Shown in pieces: positions 1 through 11,219 of a DNA stretch of 64,000 bases. A program made the translations under genes and the position numbers. The stretch covers positions 47,180,786 through 47,244,785 of the forward strand of contig CM053803.1 of the NCBI GenBank assembly GCA_028671895.1, written 5' to 3'. The first letter of the stretch is position 1. Every line of letters begins with the position of its first letter. This DNA is from Oenanthe sinensis. Lineage: Eukaryota > Streptophyta > Magnoliopsida > Apiales > Apiaceae. Under the pieces are notes generated by a model. It made no database searches. It was not told the origin of the DNA and saw nothing but the letters and a program-made list of their open reading frames with translations.

Positions 1-132
1 AACTTAATATTAAGTTTATAAAATAAACTAATTAAAATTTATAATATAAACTAATAAAAGTTTATAAAACAAATTTTATAAAAGTTTATAAAATAAACTT
101 ATTAAAAGTTTATAATTAAACTTATTTAATAA
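1..132. repeat. AT-rich imperfect tandem repeat
   Basis: Imperfect copies of a unit of roughly 24 bp built from TTTATAAAATAAACT and TTAAAAG run through this stretch. It lies in the internal leader of element A, left of its primer site. No ORF is visible here. Confidence 0.6.
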
Positions 133-216
133 GACCTCAAAACATTTAAGTCCAAACAGCTTCTGCACGGTGAGCTTCACTGGGTTACGGATCCTGATTT
201 GTATATCAATCAGCGA

Positions 217-228
217 GCTCTGATACCA
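217..228 (-). other. Primer-binding site of element A
   Basis: On the minus strand this reads TGGTATCAGAGC, the usual plant copia primer site complementary to the 3' end of initiator Met-tRNA. It lies 2 bp from an LTR end (…CCTAACA) at 231. Element A is therefore on the minus strand, and its coding part lies beyond the left edge of the window. Confidence 0.8.
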
Positions 229-230
229 AT

Positions 231-2050
231 TGTTAGGCCCCGGAAGTATCGTAGAAGGGGGGGGGGTTAAATACGATACTCACTAAATCAAAAAATTCTT
301 TCGAATCTTTTGCAGATAAATAATTTAGAGTTCGGTTAGTGGGCTCGTGTTCTTGAGGTGAATAGTGTTTACGGAGCTGCTTTCTAATTTTCTGTGTTTA
401 GGATTAATCATTTCGGTTCTAGAAAATCAGCAGGAAAATAAACAACACAAGATTCGGGGAATATATCATTTGATAAATATAAACCCTGAGGTTGCTACAC
501 CCGGCCAACAAATCCGATCCGAAGAACAAGTTCTTCGTTGCTTAACAAAAACATATAACTCTCAATTTCCTATACAAGTATTTCTAGATCAGTACAAAGG
601 AAACTAAGACCGTAGAGAGAGATATATAGTGGCCCTGAACATTTTCCGTTAAGGAACCGACCACTGATACATCTCCGGTGAGGAGGTATAGATTTTCTGA
701 CTGTTCTCTCCTCTCCGTCTTGCCTTCTCTCTCTCTGGTTATTTTTGTAGTGTTGTTGAAGATTGACTCAAATGAATGGCTCTGCTTCAATTTATGTGTA
801 GACTTTTTCAGTACAGCTACGTGGCTTCATGTGGTCCAAGTAACTGAGCTGCTTCTTCACTTCTATTTTTCCTTAAGTATCGGAAACAATTTACTGATTA
901 ATTGTTTAAGTATCGATGAGTCTATAGAATAACCATCGGAGACTTAAAACAATTCCTGAAATAAAATCAATTAATTTAGGCTGAGTAACCATCGGAATTA
1001 TTCCATCTTTAGCAACTATCGGAATTAATCCTTCAGTTAATAACCATCGGAAATTCCAACATTCATTAACTATCGGAATTAATCTTTTTAGCAACTGTCG
1101 GAAATTCTTTTTCTTTTTATTTCTTTTTCCGATAATTAGTAACTATCGGCTAGTGGCTAAGTTCTTTTTATTTGTTTTCACCAATTCTTTGATTTCACCC
1201 GATGGTTGTTAACCATCTGTGAATAAGACAAAATAGCTTTATAACCATTGGTGAATAAGATGAAATAGCTTGACCAAGTTGACTTCTGGATACAGCTTCT
1301 GTAGTCTTCTTTACTTAGCCAAATTCGAACCTGATAAGCCCTTAATATATTTTCTTCCACTGCAACCAAGTCTAATAAATATTTCCTTGATTATTCGAAT
1401 TTGATTTATTCTGAGCTTTATCATATACCACTTCACTTGTTACCCATTTCAGTAAATAGTCAATTCTTTTCATTCATAGATACAATTTTCAATCTCTTTT
1501 GTGCTGACGTTTGGTGCAACTGGTCTGGTTCACAAACGACTAACACGATCTTGATCTTCACATCTTCTTTACAATACAATTGACTTTGTTCCTTGTTGAT
1601 TAGAAGTGCTTCGATTGTAAGTACATTGGAATCCTCTGGCACTTATGCTGAACCATAAACATATCTGAAATCCTGAACATCTTCGAACTTTATCCTTCAC
1701 TGAAGTCTGAACATATGAATGAACTTCCTCCAGCAATCTGTAATAGACTCCAAGATTCCATCTAATATTTTGATTCTCTGTATTTGCCGTATATTCTATC
1801 TTATCGATTCCTGTACTTGAGCTCTGCAAATCATTGCTTGACTGATTCGTAGATTTGGATCACTAGAATCTTTCTAGTACTTTGACAACTGCTTCACTGC
1901 TTCCACATCCTTGAATACTTCAACATTTATTCTTCACTGAGGCATGAATATATTAATGAACTTCTTCCAGTGAGCTAATGCTTCAAGTCTGTAGATTTCT
2001 TCTTTATCCTTTGTCTTTACCAAGTCTTCATGTCTTCCTGATTCCGGTGA
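231..2050 (-). repeat. 5' LTR of element A (Sirevirus type), right end unresolved
   Basis: The left end, read on the minus strand, has the C-tract plus CTTCTAC typical of these LTRs and finishes …CCTAACA next to the primer site. A TATA box (ACTATATATC, minus strand) lies at 621-630 and a motif array lies upstream of it at 925-1160, so U3, R and U5 can be ordered. The right boundary is inferred only. Sequence becomes recognisable as the neighbouring 3' LTR near 2050-2200, and I found no clean TG start in between, so part of 1350-2050 may belong to either LTR or to a third fragment. Confidence 0.5.
925..1160. promoter_or_regulatory. U3 motif array of element A (ATCGGAATT type)
   Basis: About seven copies of AACCATCGGAA or AACTATCGGAATTA occur here, with one copy in the opposite sense (TTTCCGATAATTAGT). 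The array sits upstream of the TATA box of this LTR. The other LTRs in the window carry different motifs in the same position. Confidence 0.6.
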
Positions 2051-2712
2051 TAACTTCATATTATTTACACATCCTGTTCTTGTGTTGAGTTATAACCCTA
2101 TGTTACATATAGGTCTATACATACAGCCTTTCAGTGTTTCTCACAGCAACTCTCTCCATCTCTATGCTCTCAAAAACTTCGACTTATTTTCCACACTTTC
2201 AATTAGGTTACATAGAGTGTTTATATAGAGAGCTACCTATCAACTAATAACAGAAAATCAAATTACAACAGGAATATAATTCCTAATTATTAGTTGACAG
2301 TTTCCTTCTGTAATTCTCCTTCCTTCCTGTAACATATCTGCAATATATTTGGCTTTATCTTGAAGACTTCCCTCTTCTATAATCATCTTCCAAATTCAGC
2401 TTTGACTTCATAAACTCTGAAATCTTCAGACTCTACCAGACTATAGACTCTGATAGTCTATTGACTTTGATCATTTGTAGACTCTAACAGATTGTAGACT
2501 CCGATAGTCTATAGACTCTGATCACCTCTAAGACTCTGATCTTCTTCTAGACTCTGATTTCAGTTTTTACATAAAATCTTCTAAGTACAAGAATGTTGAC
2601 TAACTAGACTCTGATTATAAAATTTCAGAGACTAGAAAGACTTATTACAAATAAGTTATGCTAAATCCTATTCTAGTATTTTGTACATCATCAAATGAAT
2701 ATATTCCTAACA
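2050..2712 (-). repeat. 3' LTR at the left end of element D, truncated in U5
   Basis: Read on the minus strand it starts TGTTAGGAATATATTC at 2712, directly after a polypurine tract. It follows the LTRs of the gag-only element N closely through U3, the TATA box (CTCTATATAAACAC, about 2218-2231) and the start of R. Beyond about 2100 the match fades and the expected U5 end is missing. It carries the AGTCTATAGACT motif (2506-2517) and several CAGAGT/ACTCTGA copies between 2420 and 2560. This is not the same family as D's 5' LTR at 19673-20902. Confidence 0.65.
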
Positions 2713-3748
2713 TTGGCAACTCCCCCTGAGAAAATGGGGAAGTTTCAATAGAAGTCCCTAACTTTGCATGATGTGTCTCTTCTTCTACTTGAACTTCTTC
2801 ATTGACAGGAGTGGGTTCCTGCAACGGTGCAGACTCTGTACAAGATGGAGTGGGCTGGATCCTAATTTTAATAGATGCATCTTGTTGAGAAAGTGCACCT
2901 AGAAGCATGTTTAATCCCTTATGTACCTCTACATCCTGTTGGGAGGATGTAGAGTGGTCTGTTGTGGCCTTTTTATTCTTTTTCCTCCTTGTTAAAGGTT
3001 CCATAAATGACTCATCAATTTCTTCTTCATGTTCTACTATTGCATCTAAATTTCTTTTCTTGCTAGCTGGTTTCTCTCTTTTCTTCTTTACAATCACATC
3101 CTGTTGAGAGGATGTGGAGGTTGGTTCACTATCATCTATGGATTTTGAATAAGGGTTTACAGTTGGGTTAGAAGTCCTTGGGTTAGGTGCATTTTGTGCT
3201 ATTGCAGCCTTAGGACCTCCTACTGTATCAAGGTAACCATATATAGGCTGCACAAGTGGGTACCCTTCAAATACATTCCTCGTATGAGGTGTGATTTGAA
3301 GAGGTACAGTCACTGTGGTCCTCCTATCCAATGTAGCAAAAATGATTTTTGACATGTATTTGGAGTAACCAATTCTATTTTTGTTCATCCCAGACAGTTC
3401 AATCAAAGTATGATTTTTATAATTGAGTATTGATTGAATAAAGCAAGGGAAAAAAATTCATTACCTCTTTTAGGAATCCTGGTTGTGAGCTCCCTAAGAA
3501 TCAACTTCCCAACATTGAGCTTCTGGTTAAGCTAATGCGTAGGGCAGCTTCAAGGCAATGCTACTAATCTGATCAAACCCTTTTTTTCTACAGGTGAACA
3601 CTCTAAGTATGGTGTCAAACAAGAATGACCACTCGTTCCTCATATACTTCTTGTTTATTTTGCCCAGCTTATACTTCTCAGACCCTTTCTCCACAGGTCT
3701 GAGTACCTAATGAACTCTAGAAAGTCTAGAAGATCATTATCAGATGGT
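2713..3748 (-). pseudogene. Extra (env-like) ORF of element D, 3' part
   Basis: This is the downstream part of the extra ORF that Sireviruses carry after pol. The first part is at 12775-13107; the two were separated by element E, whose TTATC duplication flanks both. The reading frame breaks several times between 3406 and 3748, with recognisable similarity to the same region of C and F. The frame from 3406 stays open for 253 codons, through the polypurine tract into the LTR, stopping at 2645. It is rich in Lys, Glu, Ser and Gln, with basic clusters and repeated SSQQD blocks. I see no signal peptide or membrane segment, so 'env-like' describes position only. Confidence 0.65.
2720..2730 (-). other. 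Polypurine tract of element D
   Basis: The minus strand reads CTCAGGGGGAG, followed after 7 bp by the LTR start at 2712. This is the plus-strand primer site for reverse transcription and marks the 3' end of D's internal region. Confidence 0.7.
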
Positions 3749-3753
3749 TTATC

Positions 3754-5303
3754 TGTTGGGTTCTGAGGCATAAAGCGCAGCGGATAAACGTAAATATAAC
3801 GAAAATTTTCGGAACCCAAACGCAGGATCATGTATAAGAATTGACGGATTATGGTGATAATCGAATCATACCTATTAAGATTTTGAATGCCACGAACTCA
3901 ACGGAGATCCTTGCTATCACGATTTGTGTCTTCCTCTCGAAAGCACCTCTATGGTATCCACACGAGCACCTTCAAGAACGTCTCACGATCTTGAACACGG
4001 AACGGAAGTACTAGCCTCCTTTGATAGGTTTCGAATTCTCTCTGCCTCTTCCTATGCTGCCTCTTCTGCTAGGGTTTATACAAAAACGTGCAAGCCATTT
4101 AACCTATCATTATCTATTTATAATGATTGGTTAATGGGCCTTTTTAGCAAAAACCTAACCCATGTAGGCATAGGATTAAATAATAAAACATGCTTCTATT
4201 ATTTAATTAATAATTAAGTCATACTTAATTATTATTGGCAGAAATATAATTCTTCAAATTCGAATTTATTTCAATTAATTAAGTCTCACTTAATTAATAT
4301 AATAAATTCGAATTAATCATCAATTAATTTAAATCTATAATTTAAATTAACTATTCCTCTAGGTGCTCTATGTGTGTGACCCTATAGGCTATTATTTAAT
4401 TAGCAATAATTTTATTCTCCAATAAAATTATAAACAATGAGCGGTATCTAGTAATACATCATTGCTACCTAATTAAACAATAATTAAATCGTGATTCGAT
4501 AAAACCTTTCGTGATTAATATTTCCGTGTAATATAATCCCTTTAACCATATATATTATAGATTAAACTCGAGACATGTATTTAGTCATCCTCTTCAACAT
4601 TTAATCCGGGTTTACTTGATCCATGAGTAGACTATGAAAAACAAATCATTATTTGAGCACGGCCATGCATTTTATAGTCTCACTCAATCAAGAGGCCAAT
4701 AATATCTCTCCTAATTATAGGAGGGTTAAATCCTTTATCTATCATTCATATTTCTCATACGACTCATGATATACCCGATGTCCACTTTTATCATCACCCG
4801 GTCAAAGGTAACTTTTAATGTAGTCAAAGTATATCAATCCTCGTATAGAAATATAATGATCTCAAGTCAGAGGATCATTACACCATTATCACTGTGAGTC
4901 TTTCTTATGACTTAATTAAACATGAAGAATCTCACTGTGGGTCTGTCCAGTACCATGTACCCCTACATGTACCTATGTATTGACTTTAGTATCCCCATAC
5001 TTATAACCAATGAGATGTGGTTATCTGTCAAACAACATACTAGTCTATTTATGTATTATTATTGTCCTATCATAATAATACTCGACTAGGGAACCTTTAA
5101 GAATATGATATATTATATAATCTCAAGTTCAAGTCATGTACTTAAACTATATAACGAGTATCATGATTCTAAGGACATTTATTATGCTAACAAATATATC
5201 GCAGTAATTAAAGTCATAATAAATACGTTTATTGAATAATCAAATGACATAAATGTTTATTAAAAGGAAAAATTGTATTGCCTCTAGGGCACCTACACTA
5301 ACA
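3754..5303 (-). repeat. 3' LTR of element E
   Basis: 1550 bp, bounded by TGTTGGGTT at the left and CACTAACA at the right on the plus strand. The minus-strand TATA box TTATAAATAG lies at 4114-4123. It is nearly identical to the copy at 11220-12769. A polypurine tract (AGTGGGAGAT, minus strand, 5304-5313) abuts its right edge. A chance ORF of 97 codons on the plus strand is repeated in both LTRs and has no recognisable protein features. Confidence 0.95.
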
Positions 5304-5317
5304 ATCTCCCACTTGCA

Positions 5318-8300
5318 CTAGAGCCAATCACCCATGTATCTAATACCCATGGAACTAGTGTGACCGTCGTGCTTCTGCTGCGACAAGCCTTTGGTCAGTG
5401 GGTCTGCAATGTTATCATTTGTGTGCACTTTACATATGTGTATGTCACCCCTCTCATTAATCTCTCGAATGAGGTGATATCTCCTGAGTATATGTTTGGT
5501 TCGGGAGTGAGCTCTAGGTTCTTTAGCTTGTGCAATAGCTCCATTATTATCGCAGTATAGATCAATGGGATCTGCGATTGATGGAACCACTCCCAATTCA
5601 GTAATGAATTTTCGAATCCAAACTGCTTCCTTAGCCGCTTCACAAGCTGCAATGTACTCAGCCTCCATTGTAGAATCAGCTACTGTTTCTTGTTTTGAAC
5701 TCTTCCAACTTACAGCACCTCCGTTTAGACAAAACACAAAACCAGACTGTGATACAGTATCATCCCTGTCTGTTTGGAAACTTGCATCGGTGTAACCTTT
5801 TACTACTAGTTTCTCCTCTCCTCCATACACCAAGAATGAATCTTTAGTCCTTTTCAAGTACTTTAGAATATTCTTGACAGCCGTCCAGTGACCTTCACCT
5901 GGATTAGATTGGTATCTGCTCGTCATGCTTAAAGCATACGAAACATCTGGGCGAGTACATACCATCGCATACATGATGGATCCAATTGCTGAGGCATATG
6001 GAACCTTACTCATGCGGTCCTTGTCATCCAATGATTTCGGACACTGATCTTTAGAGATCGTTATCCCTTGAGATACAGGGACATATCCCCTTTTTGCATT
6101 TTGCATACCAAAACGGTGCAAAACCTTATCGATGTATGTACTCTGACTTAGACCGATCATCCTTCTAGATCTATCCCTATAGATCCTCATTCCTAGAATG
6201 TAGGATGCATCTCCTAAGTCTTTCATAGAGAAATTACTCCCTAACCAAATCTTAACAGCCTTGAGAGAAGGTATGTCATTCCCCATTAGTAGTATGTCAT
6301 CAACATATAGTACTATGAATGCCACATGGCTCCCACTAACCTTCTTGTAAACACAAGGTTCATCCTCGTTTTGAACAAATCCATACTCTTTGATAGTTTC
6401 ATCAAAACGGATGTTCCATCTCCTAGAGGCTTGCTTTAATCCATAAATGGATCGACGTAATTTACATATCTTGCTAACATTCCCTGGACTGACAAAACCT
6501 TCAGGTTGTGTCATGTACACATCCACATCTTCTTCAAGGCTTCCATTAAGGAAGGCTGTTTTGACATCCATTTGCCAGATTTCATAATCATGGAATGCTG
6601 CAATAGCAAGCAAAATCCTTATGGATTTGACCATAGCCACTGGTGAGAAGGTTTCATCATAGTCAATACCATGAATTTGCTTGAAACCTTTTGCAACTAG
6701 CCTTGCTTTATAGGTCTGAACATTTCCATCCATGTCAGTTTTCTTCTTGAAAACCCATTTGCACCCTATGGGTTTTACCCCTTCAGGTGGATCAACCAAA
6801 GTCCATACTTGGTTTTCATACATGGATTCCATCTCGGATTTCATGGCTTCTAGCCATCTCTTAGATTCTGGACTGCTCATAGCATCTTGGTATGTGAGAG
6901 GCTCATCTTCATCTATGAGCATCAAATCACCACATTGAGTCAAAAGAAATCCATATCTCTCTGGCTCATGGCGAATTCTACCAGTTCTACGAACAACCTG
7001 TGTTTGTTGAGCGTTATTATTATCCTGCTCTTGTTCCACTTCAGGTTCAATGCTATTTTGTGATTCTCGATCTTCATCGAGGTCTATAGTTCTCCCACTG
7101 TTTCTTTTGGAAACAAAATCCCTTTCCATGAAGACAGCATCTCGAGCAATAAACACTTTTTGCTCAGAAGGACTATAGAAATAATACGCCTTTGTTTCTT
7201 TAGGGTATCCCACAAAATTGCACTCTTCAGATTTAGGTCCAAGCTTGTCAGATACTTGACGTTTCACAAACGCTTTGCATCCCCAAACTTTCATAAAGCT
7301 CATGCCTGACCGTTTCTCCTCCCATATTTCATATGGAGTCTTTTGAACCTTCTTAGTAGGAACACGGTTAAGTGTGAAAGCCGCTGTTTCTAGAGCGTAA
7401 CCCCAAAAACTAATTGGAAGATCTGCATGACTCATCATTGATCGCACCATGTCCAACAAGGTGCGATTTCTCCTCTCTGAAACTCCATTCCATTGAGGTG
7501 TACCTGGCGGAGTGAGTTGTGATACAATACCACACTCCTTTAAATAATCTTTAAATTCAGTGCTCAAGTATTCTCCTCCACGATCAGATCGTAAGATTTT
7601 AATACTTGCACCTCCGCCAATTTGCTTCTCTACTTCAGCCTTGTATTCTTTGAACTTTTCAAAAGAATCGGATTTATTCTTCATAAGATATACATATCCA
7701 TATCTACTGAAATCATCAGTAAATGTTATGAAGTAGTAGTAGCCTCCTCTAGCCATCACACGCATTGGGCCACATACATCACTATGTATTAGCTCCAAAC
7801 GTTCAGTGGCCCTTTGACCCTTACCAGTGAAAGGGGCTTTAGTCATTTTACCAAGCAAACAAGATTCGCATTCTTGGTATGATTCAAAATCAAACTTATC
7901 CAAATATCCATCCTTATGTAATTTGGATATGCGTTTCTCATTTATATGGCCTAGACGACAATGCCAGAGGTATGTTTGATTTGAGTCATTAACTTTAAGT
8001 CGTTTGTTTTCTATATTACAGACAGGATTATCTAAGTCAAGAACATATAAACCATTAAACAAACGCGCAACACCATAGGTTAAATCATTCAAAGCAAAAG
8101 AGCAACTGTTGTCCTTTATTGTAAACGAAAAACCTTTCTTGTCCAAACAAGAAACAGAAATAATGTTTCTGCGAATCGCAGGCACGTAATAACAATTCTC
8201 CAGTTCTAAAACTAGCCCAGAGGGCAAAGATAAATAATAGGTTCCTACAGCTAAAGCAGCAACTCTTGCTCCGTTGCCAACTCGTAGGTCCATTTCTCCT

Positions 8301-9283
8301 TTAGCCAATGTCCTACTTCTCTGCATTTCCTGCACATTTATACAAATGTGAGAAGCACATCCGGTATCCAATACCCAAGATGTAGAAATAGACAGATTGA
8401 CTTCTATAACATATATACCTGAATTAGAAGCTTGCTCAGCCCTCTTCTTCTTCAGATCCTCCAAGTAAACTGAACAGTTTCTCTTCCAGTGACCAGTTTT
8501 CTTACAGTAGTGACATTCACCCTTAGCGACCCCACCTTTAGGCTTTAAAGCCTGTTTAGGACCTGACTTTGGCTTGGGTGTAGAATCAGAACCTGTCTTC
8601 TTCTTACCCTTCCACTTGCCTTTCCCTTTGGCCTTACCTTTATTGCCCACCATCAGTATGGGAGCAGGTTCAGCCGTCTTCATGTTGGTCTCATATGTTC
8701 TCAACATAGCCAACAATTCAGTAGGTGTTTTGTCAAACTCATTCATATTGTAGTTCATAACAAACTGAGTGAATTTGTTGTTCAAAGAATTCAAGATTAG
8801 GTCAATACCAGTTTCCGGACCAATCGGGAAACCCAAAGTATCAAGATACTCAATGTAACCAATCATCTTCAGAACATGTGGGCCAACTGGTTCATTTGCC
8901 CCTTGTTTGCAGTTAAAGAGTGACTTGCTCGTGTTGAACCTTTCTTGACGAGTTTGGCTTGCAAACATGCTTTGCAAGTGCTCATTGATAGTATATGCAT
9001 CCATATGCACATGCTGTCTTTGAAGCTCAGCACTCATAGTTGCTAACATAAGACACGCAACATCAGTTGCATCATTCTCATCCTTTGTGTGGGCCGCTCG
9101 TTCCTCAACAGTAGCGCCCTCAGGAAGGGGACCTGCCGGAGGAATATCAATGACATGAAGCTTGCGCTCCTGCCTGAGGACAATCCTCAAATTCCTCTGC
9201 CAGTCTAGGAAGTTGTTTCCTCCTGTCAGCTTATCCTTCTCAAGGACAGATCGTACGGATAGTGTGTTTGTGTTGTTTGTCAT
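5318..9283 (-). CDS. Gag-Pol polyprotein of copia element E, intact
   Basis: 1,321 residues if the Met at 9283 is used; an upstream in-frame Met at 9313 adds ten unlikely residues. Order: gag with the zinc knuckle C-x2-C-x4-H-x4-C at residues 257-270; protease with DTG at 306-308; integrase with HHCC zinc site (H441, H446, C472, C475) and catalytic D502, D567, E603; reverse transcriptase with the first Asp at 906 and YVDD at 993-996 (6296-6307); RNase H with D1166, E1209 and D1245. All of these are present and there is no internal stop or frameshift. The product would encapsidate the element RNA, copy it into cDNA and integrate it. Gag and Pol are fused in one frame, as in most plant copia elements. 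It could be active, though the sequence alone cannot show this. Confidence 0.95.
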   Translation of the reverse strand: MTNNTNTLSVRSVLEKDKLTGGNNFLDWQRNLRIVLRQERKLHVIDIPPAGPLPEGATVEERAAHTKDENDATDVACLMLATMSAELQRQHVHMDAYTINEHLQSMFASQTRQERFNTSKSLFNCKQGANEPVGPHVLKMIGYIEYLDTLGFPIGPETGIDLILNSLNNKFTQFVMNYNMNEFDKTPTELLAMLRTYETNMKTAEPAPILMVGNKGKAKGKGKWKGKKKTGSDSTPKPKSGPKQALKPKGGVAKGECHYCKKTGHWKRNCSVYLEDLKKKRAEQASNSGIYVIEVNLSISTSWVLDTGCASHICINVQEMQRSRTLAKGEMDLRVGNGARVAALAVGTYYLSLPSGLVLELENCYYVPAIRRNIISVSCLDKKGFSFTIKDNSCSFALNDLTYGVARLFNGLYVLDLDNPVCNIENKRLKVNDSNQTYLWHCRLGHINEKRISKLHKDGYLDKFDFESYQECESCLLGKMTKAPFTGKGQRATERLELIHSDVCGPMRVMARGGYYYFITFTDDFSRYGYVYLMKNKSDSFEKFKEYKAEVEKQIGGGASIKILRSDRGGEYLSTEFKDYLKECGIVSQLTPPGTPQWNGVSERRNRTLLDMVRSMMSHADLPISFWGYALETAAFTLNRVPTKKVQKTPYEIWEEKRSGMSFMKVWGCKAFVKRQVSDKLGPKSEECNFVGYPKETKAYYFYSPSEQKVFIARDAVFMERDFVSKRNSGRTIDLDEDRESQNSIEPEVEQEQDNNNAQQTQVVRRTGRIRHEPERYGFLLTQCGDLMLIDEDEPLTYQDAMSSPESKRWLEAMKSEMESMYENQVWTLVDPPEGVKPIGCKWVFKKKTDMDGNVQTYKARLVAKGFKQIHGIDYDETFSPVAMVKSIRILLAIAAFHDYEIWQMDVKTAFLNGSLEEDVDVYMTQPEGFVSPGNVSKICKLRRSIYGLKQASRRWNIRFDETIKEYGFVQNEDEPCVYKKVSGSHVAFIVLYVDDILLMGNDIPSLKAVKIWLGSNFSMKDLGDASYILGMRIYRDRSRRMIGLSQSTYIDKVLHRFGMQNAKRGYVPVSQGITISKDQCPKSLDDKDRMSKVPYASAIGSIMYAMVCTRPDVSYALSMTSRYQSNPGEGHWTAVKNILKYLKRTKDSFLVYGGEEKLVVKGYTDASFQTDRDDTVSQSGFVFCLNGGAVSWKSSKQETVADSTMEAEYIAACEAAKEAVWIRKFITELGVVPSIADPIDLYCDNNGAIAQAKEPRAHSRTKHILRRYHLIREINERGDIHICKVHTNDNIADPLTKGLSQQKHDGHTSSMGIRYMGDWL

Positions 9284-11206
9284 TACTTGGTATCTACAAT
9301 GATAAAAGCACAAAATTAAACATTAGATTGTCTGAGTTATTTATTATGTTCAAATGATTATGATACATTCATAATATATCTCCCACTATTTTTATCAAAT
9401 CAATAGCCCTTACTATTAATTTGGAAAGTATATCCCATAATCCTTTCTAGTGAGCCAAGATCCATATTTCGTCATGTCTCAAGTCAACCACTGGAAGTCC
9501 TTAAGAATGATTATTTAGGTAGACAACATTTGTCAATTATATCATATATAATTCTTGGATAGTTTGGTGAGCAACGATTGATCTTATCTATCTAATAGAT
9601 TTTTAACCAAACTCTATGCTTCTAAGTTCATAATGGTTGAATATAACCGTTTACTTTCACCTTATTATGACGACTCAGTTAAGTTTGACCCAATGATACA
9701 ACGGCCGAATATAACCGTTTATATTCGTCGCATCTCACCACGATAGACAGGAGTCCCCTGCCACTGACAGTCTTTCCCCTAATCGATCTAGGATTCGATG
9801 AGTGTTCATTCATTGGAAAGCATCTGATTAAAACTTAATATTTTGTTAAGGGGTTTAGAAAATTTTACGACGATCATGATCACATCATGAAGAGATCCTC
9901 AATTTTTCCTTGAACTAAATATTTCAAATTGACATCTTAAATTGTTCATTTCCCAGGTAGATGGAGGATACCAGTGGTCACACTTAAAACCCATCAGCCT
10001 TACGAATACGCATATCCGTTTTTGTCAGAAAATCCCAATTATAGATATCAAAATCCATATTCAATTCCGTGTTTTAAAAATCCATATTTCATAAACACAA
10101 GAATCTCATGATCGTTTGTTGATTTTAAAATCTTGAATCGTTACAGATTTTATCTTGTTTAAACAAGCATGGCATGGGTGTCGTATCTAATACATACATA
10201 CATACATACATGATTAATCTAATTAAAGCATGCATCATTCATACATCAATATGTAAGGTGCAGTATGTAAACATGCTTGGTTATGGCCCCTTTCCTATGT
10301 GATCCTTTCGAGCTAATGAAAGGATCAAAGTCAATCTATGGTGGTAAAATATAAATACAATTACATGTCTTCATTCTTCTTGTATCCACTAGTGCCTGCT
10401 CCTCTTCTTGGATCATCTTTCAGTCTTCAAGTACATTACATGGAATAATTGAATACAACCTAAGCTAATGTACTTACATAAGAAAACTCGAGTTACATTC
10501 GAGGTTAAACAATTACAAGAATGAAGAAAACGACATGCAAGTCGTATTTATAAAACCAAAACCAAAAACCATTAATCTAGGGGTCTAAGGGCCATAACCA
10601 GCACCATGCTCAAGTACAGAAAATAAAATATTGCGGGGGTCCGGGGGCGGCAGCCCCTGGGCAGGGGTCCGGGGTCGGCAGCCCCTGGGCGGGGTCTGGG
10701 GCGGCAGCCCCAGGCGGGGTCTGGGGGCGGCAGCCCCCGGCTGGGGTCGAGCTGCCAGGTCAGCTCGAAATCAGAAATTTTTTTATTTTCGAAGACCAGT
10801 CCTATTCAGAAATCATCAATTTCTGAACTACAGATCATATCTGTTGGCCCTTTTTCCCACTGCATCTTATACAGTTTCAGAAGCATGTATCATATACATA
10901 CTTATCATATCCCAGTTAACAGATCATGTCCAACATAATCTGTCCACCAATTTATATCACTATACAAACTGACCCTCATGCATAATATACAAATCGCAAT
11001 ATGGCATATAAATCAGTCATGACAAATCATTAACATGCTAGTATCATCACCACATATTACAATTCGAATATACATGAAGAACATAGCATGGCAGAAGCAT
11101 GGCAGTAACAAAGCAGTAGCATGGCAGTGGCATGGCAGTCACCAAAACAGGCATATTTGCATCAAATACAGTTAACACGTAACCAAATCAGTCCCTTATA
11201 CACGTA
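9284..11206 (-). other. Long 5' leader of element E
   Basis: About 1.9 kb separate the primer site from the gag start, against 36-45 bp in the Sireviruses of this window. No coding sequence is visible. It holds a GC-rich minisatellite (10633-10749), an ACAT microsatellite near 10192-10213, and repeated CATGGCAG(T/A) units around 11087-11140. Translation of gag would need a splice, an internal entry site or extensive scanning; the sequence does not decide which. Confidence 0.7.
10633..10749. repeat. GC-rich minisatellite in the leader of E
   Basis: About four units of 25-28 bp, each close to GGGGTC(C/T)GGGG(G)CGGCAGCCCC(T/A)GGGC, stand out in an AT-rich setting. Each unit contains the self-complementary core GGGGCGGCAGCCCC, so the RNA could form stacked GC hairpins. 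Confidence 0.85.
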
Positions 11207-11218
11207 GCTCTGATGCCA
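11207..11218 (-). other. Primer-binding site of element E
   Basis: The minus strand reads TGGCATCAGAGC, one base off the usual Met-tRNA site. It lies 1 bp from the 5' LTR end at 11220. Confidence 0.85.
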
Positions 11219-11219
11219 T

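Noticed and set aside
259..268. Run of ten G as sequencing error or G-quadruplex
   Set aside because: It is the reverse complement of the C-tract found near the end of all Sirevirus-type LTRs here, so it is an expected feature, and one G run does not make a quadruplex.
3924..4217. 97-codon plus-strand ORF, repeated at 11390-11683
   Set aside because: It lies within both E LTRs, opposite to the element's sense, spans the TATA box and has no recognisable domain; it is duplicated only because the LTR is.
10631..10972. 113-codon plus-strand ORF rich in Gly and Arg
   Set aside because: It is an accidental reading of the GC-rich minisatellite in E's leader on the antisense strand.
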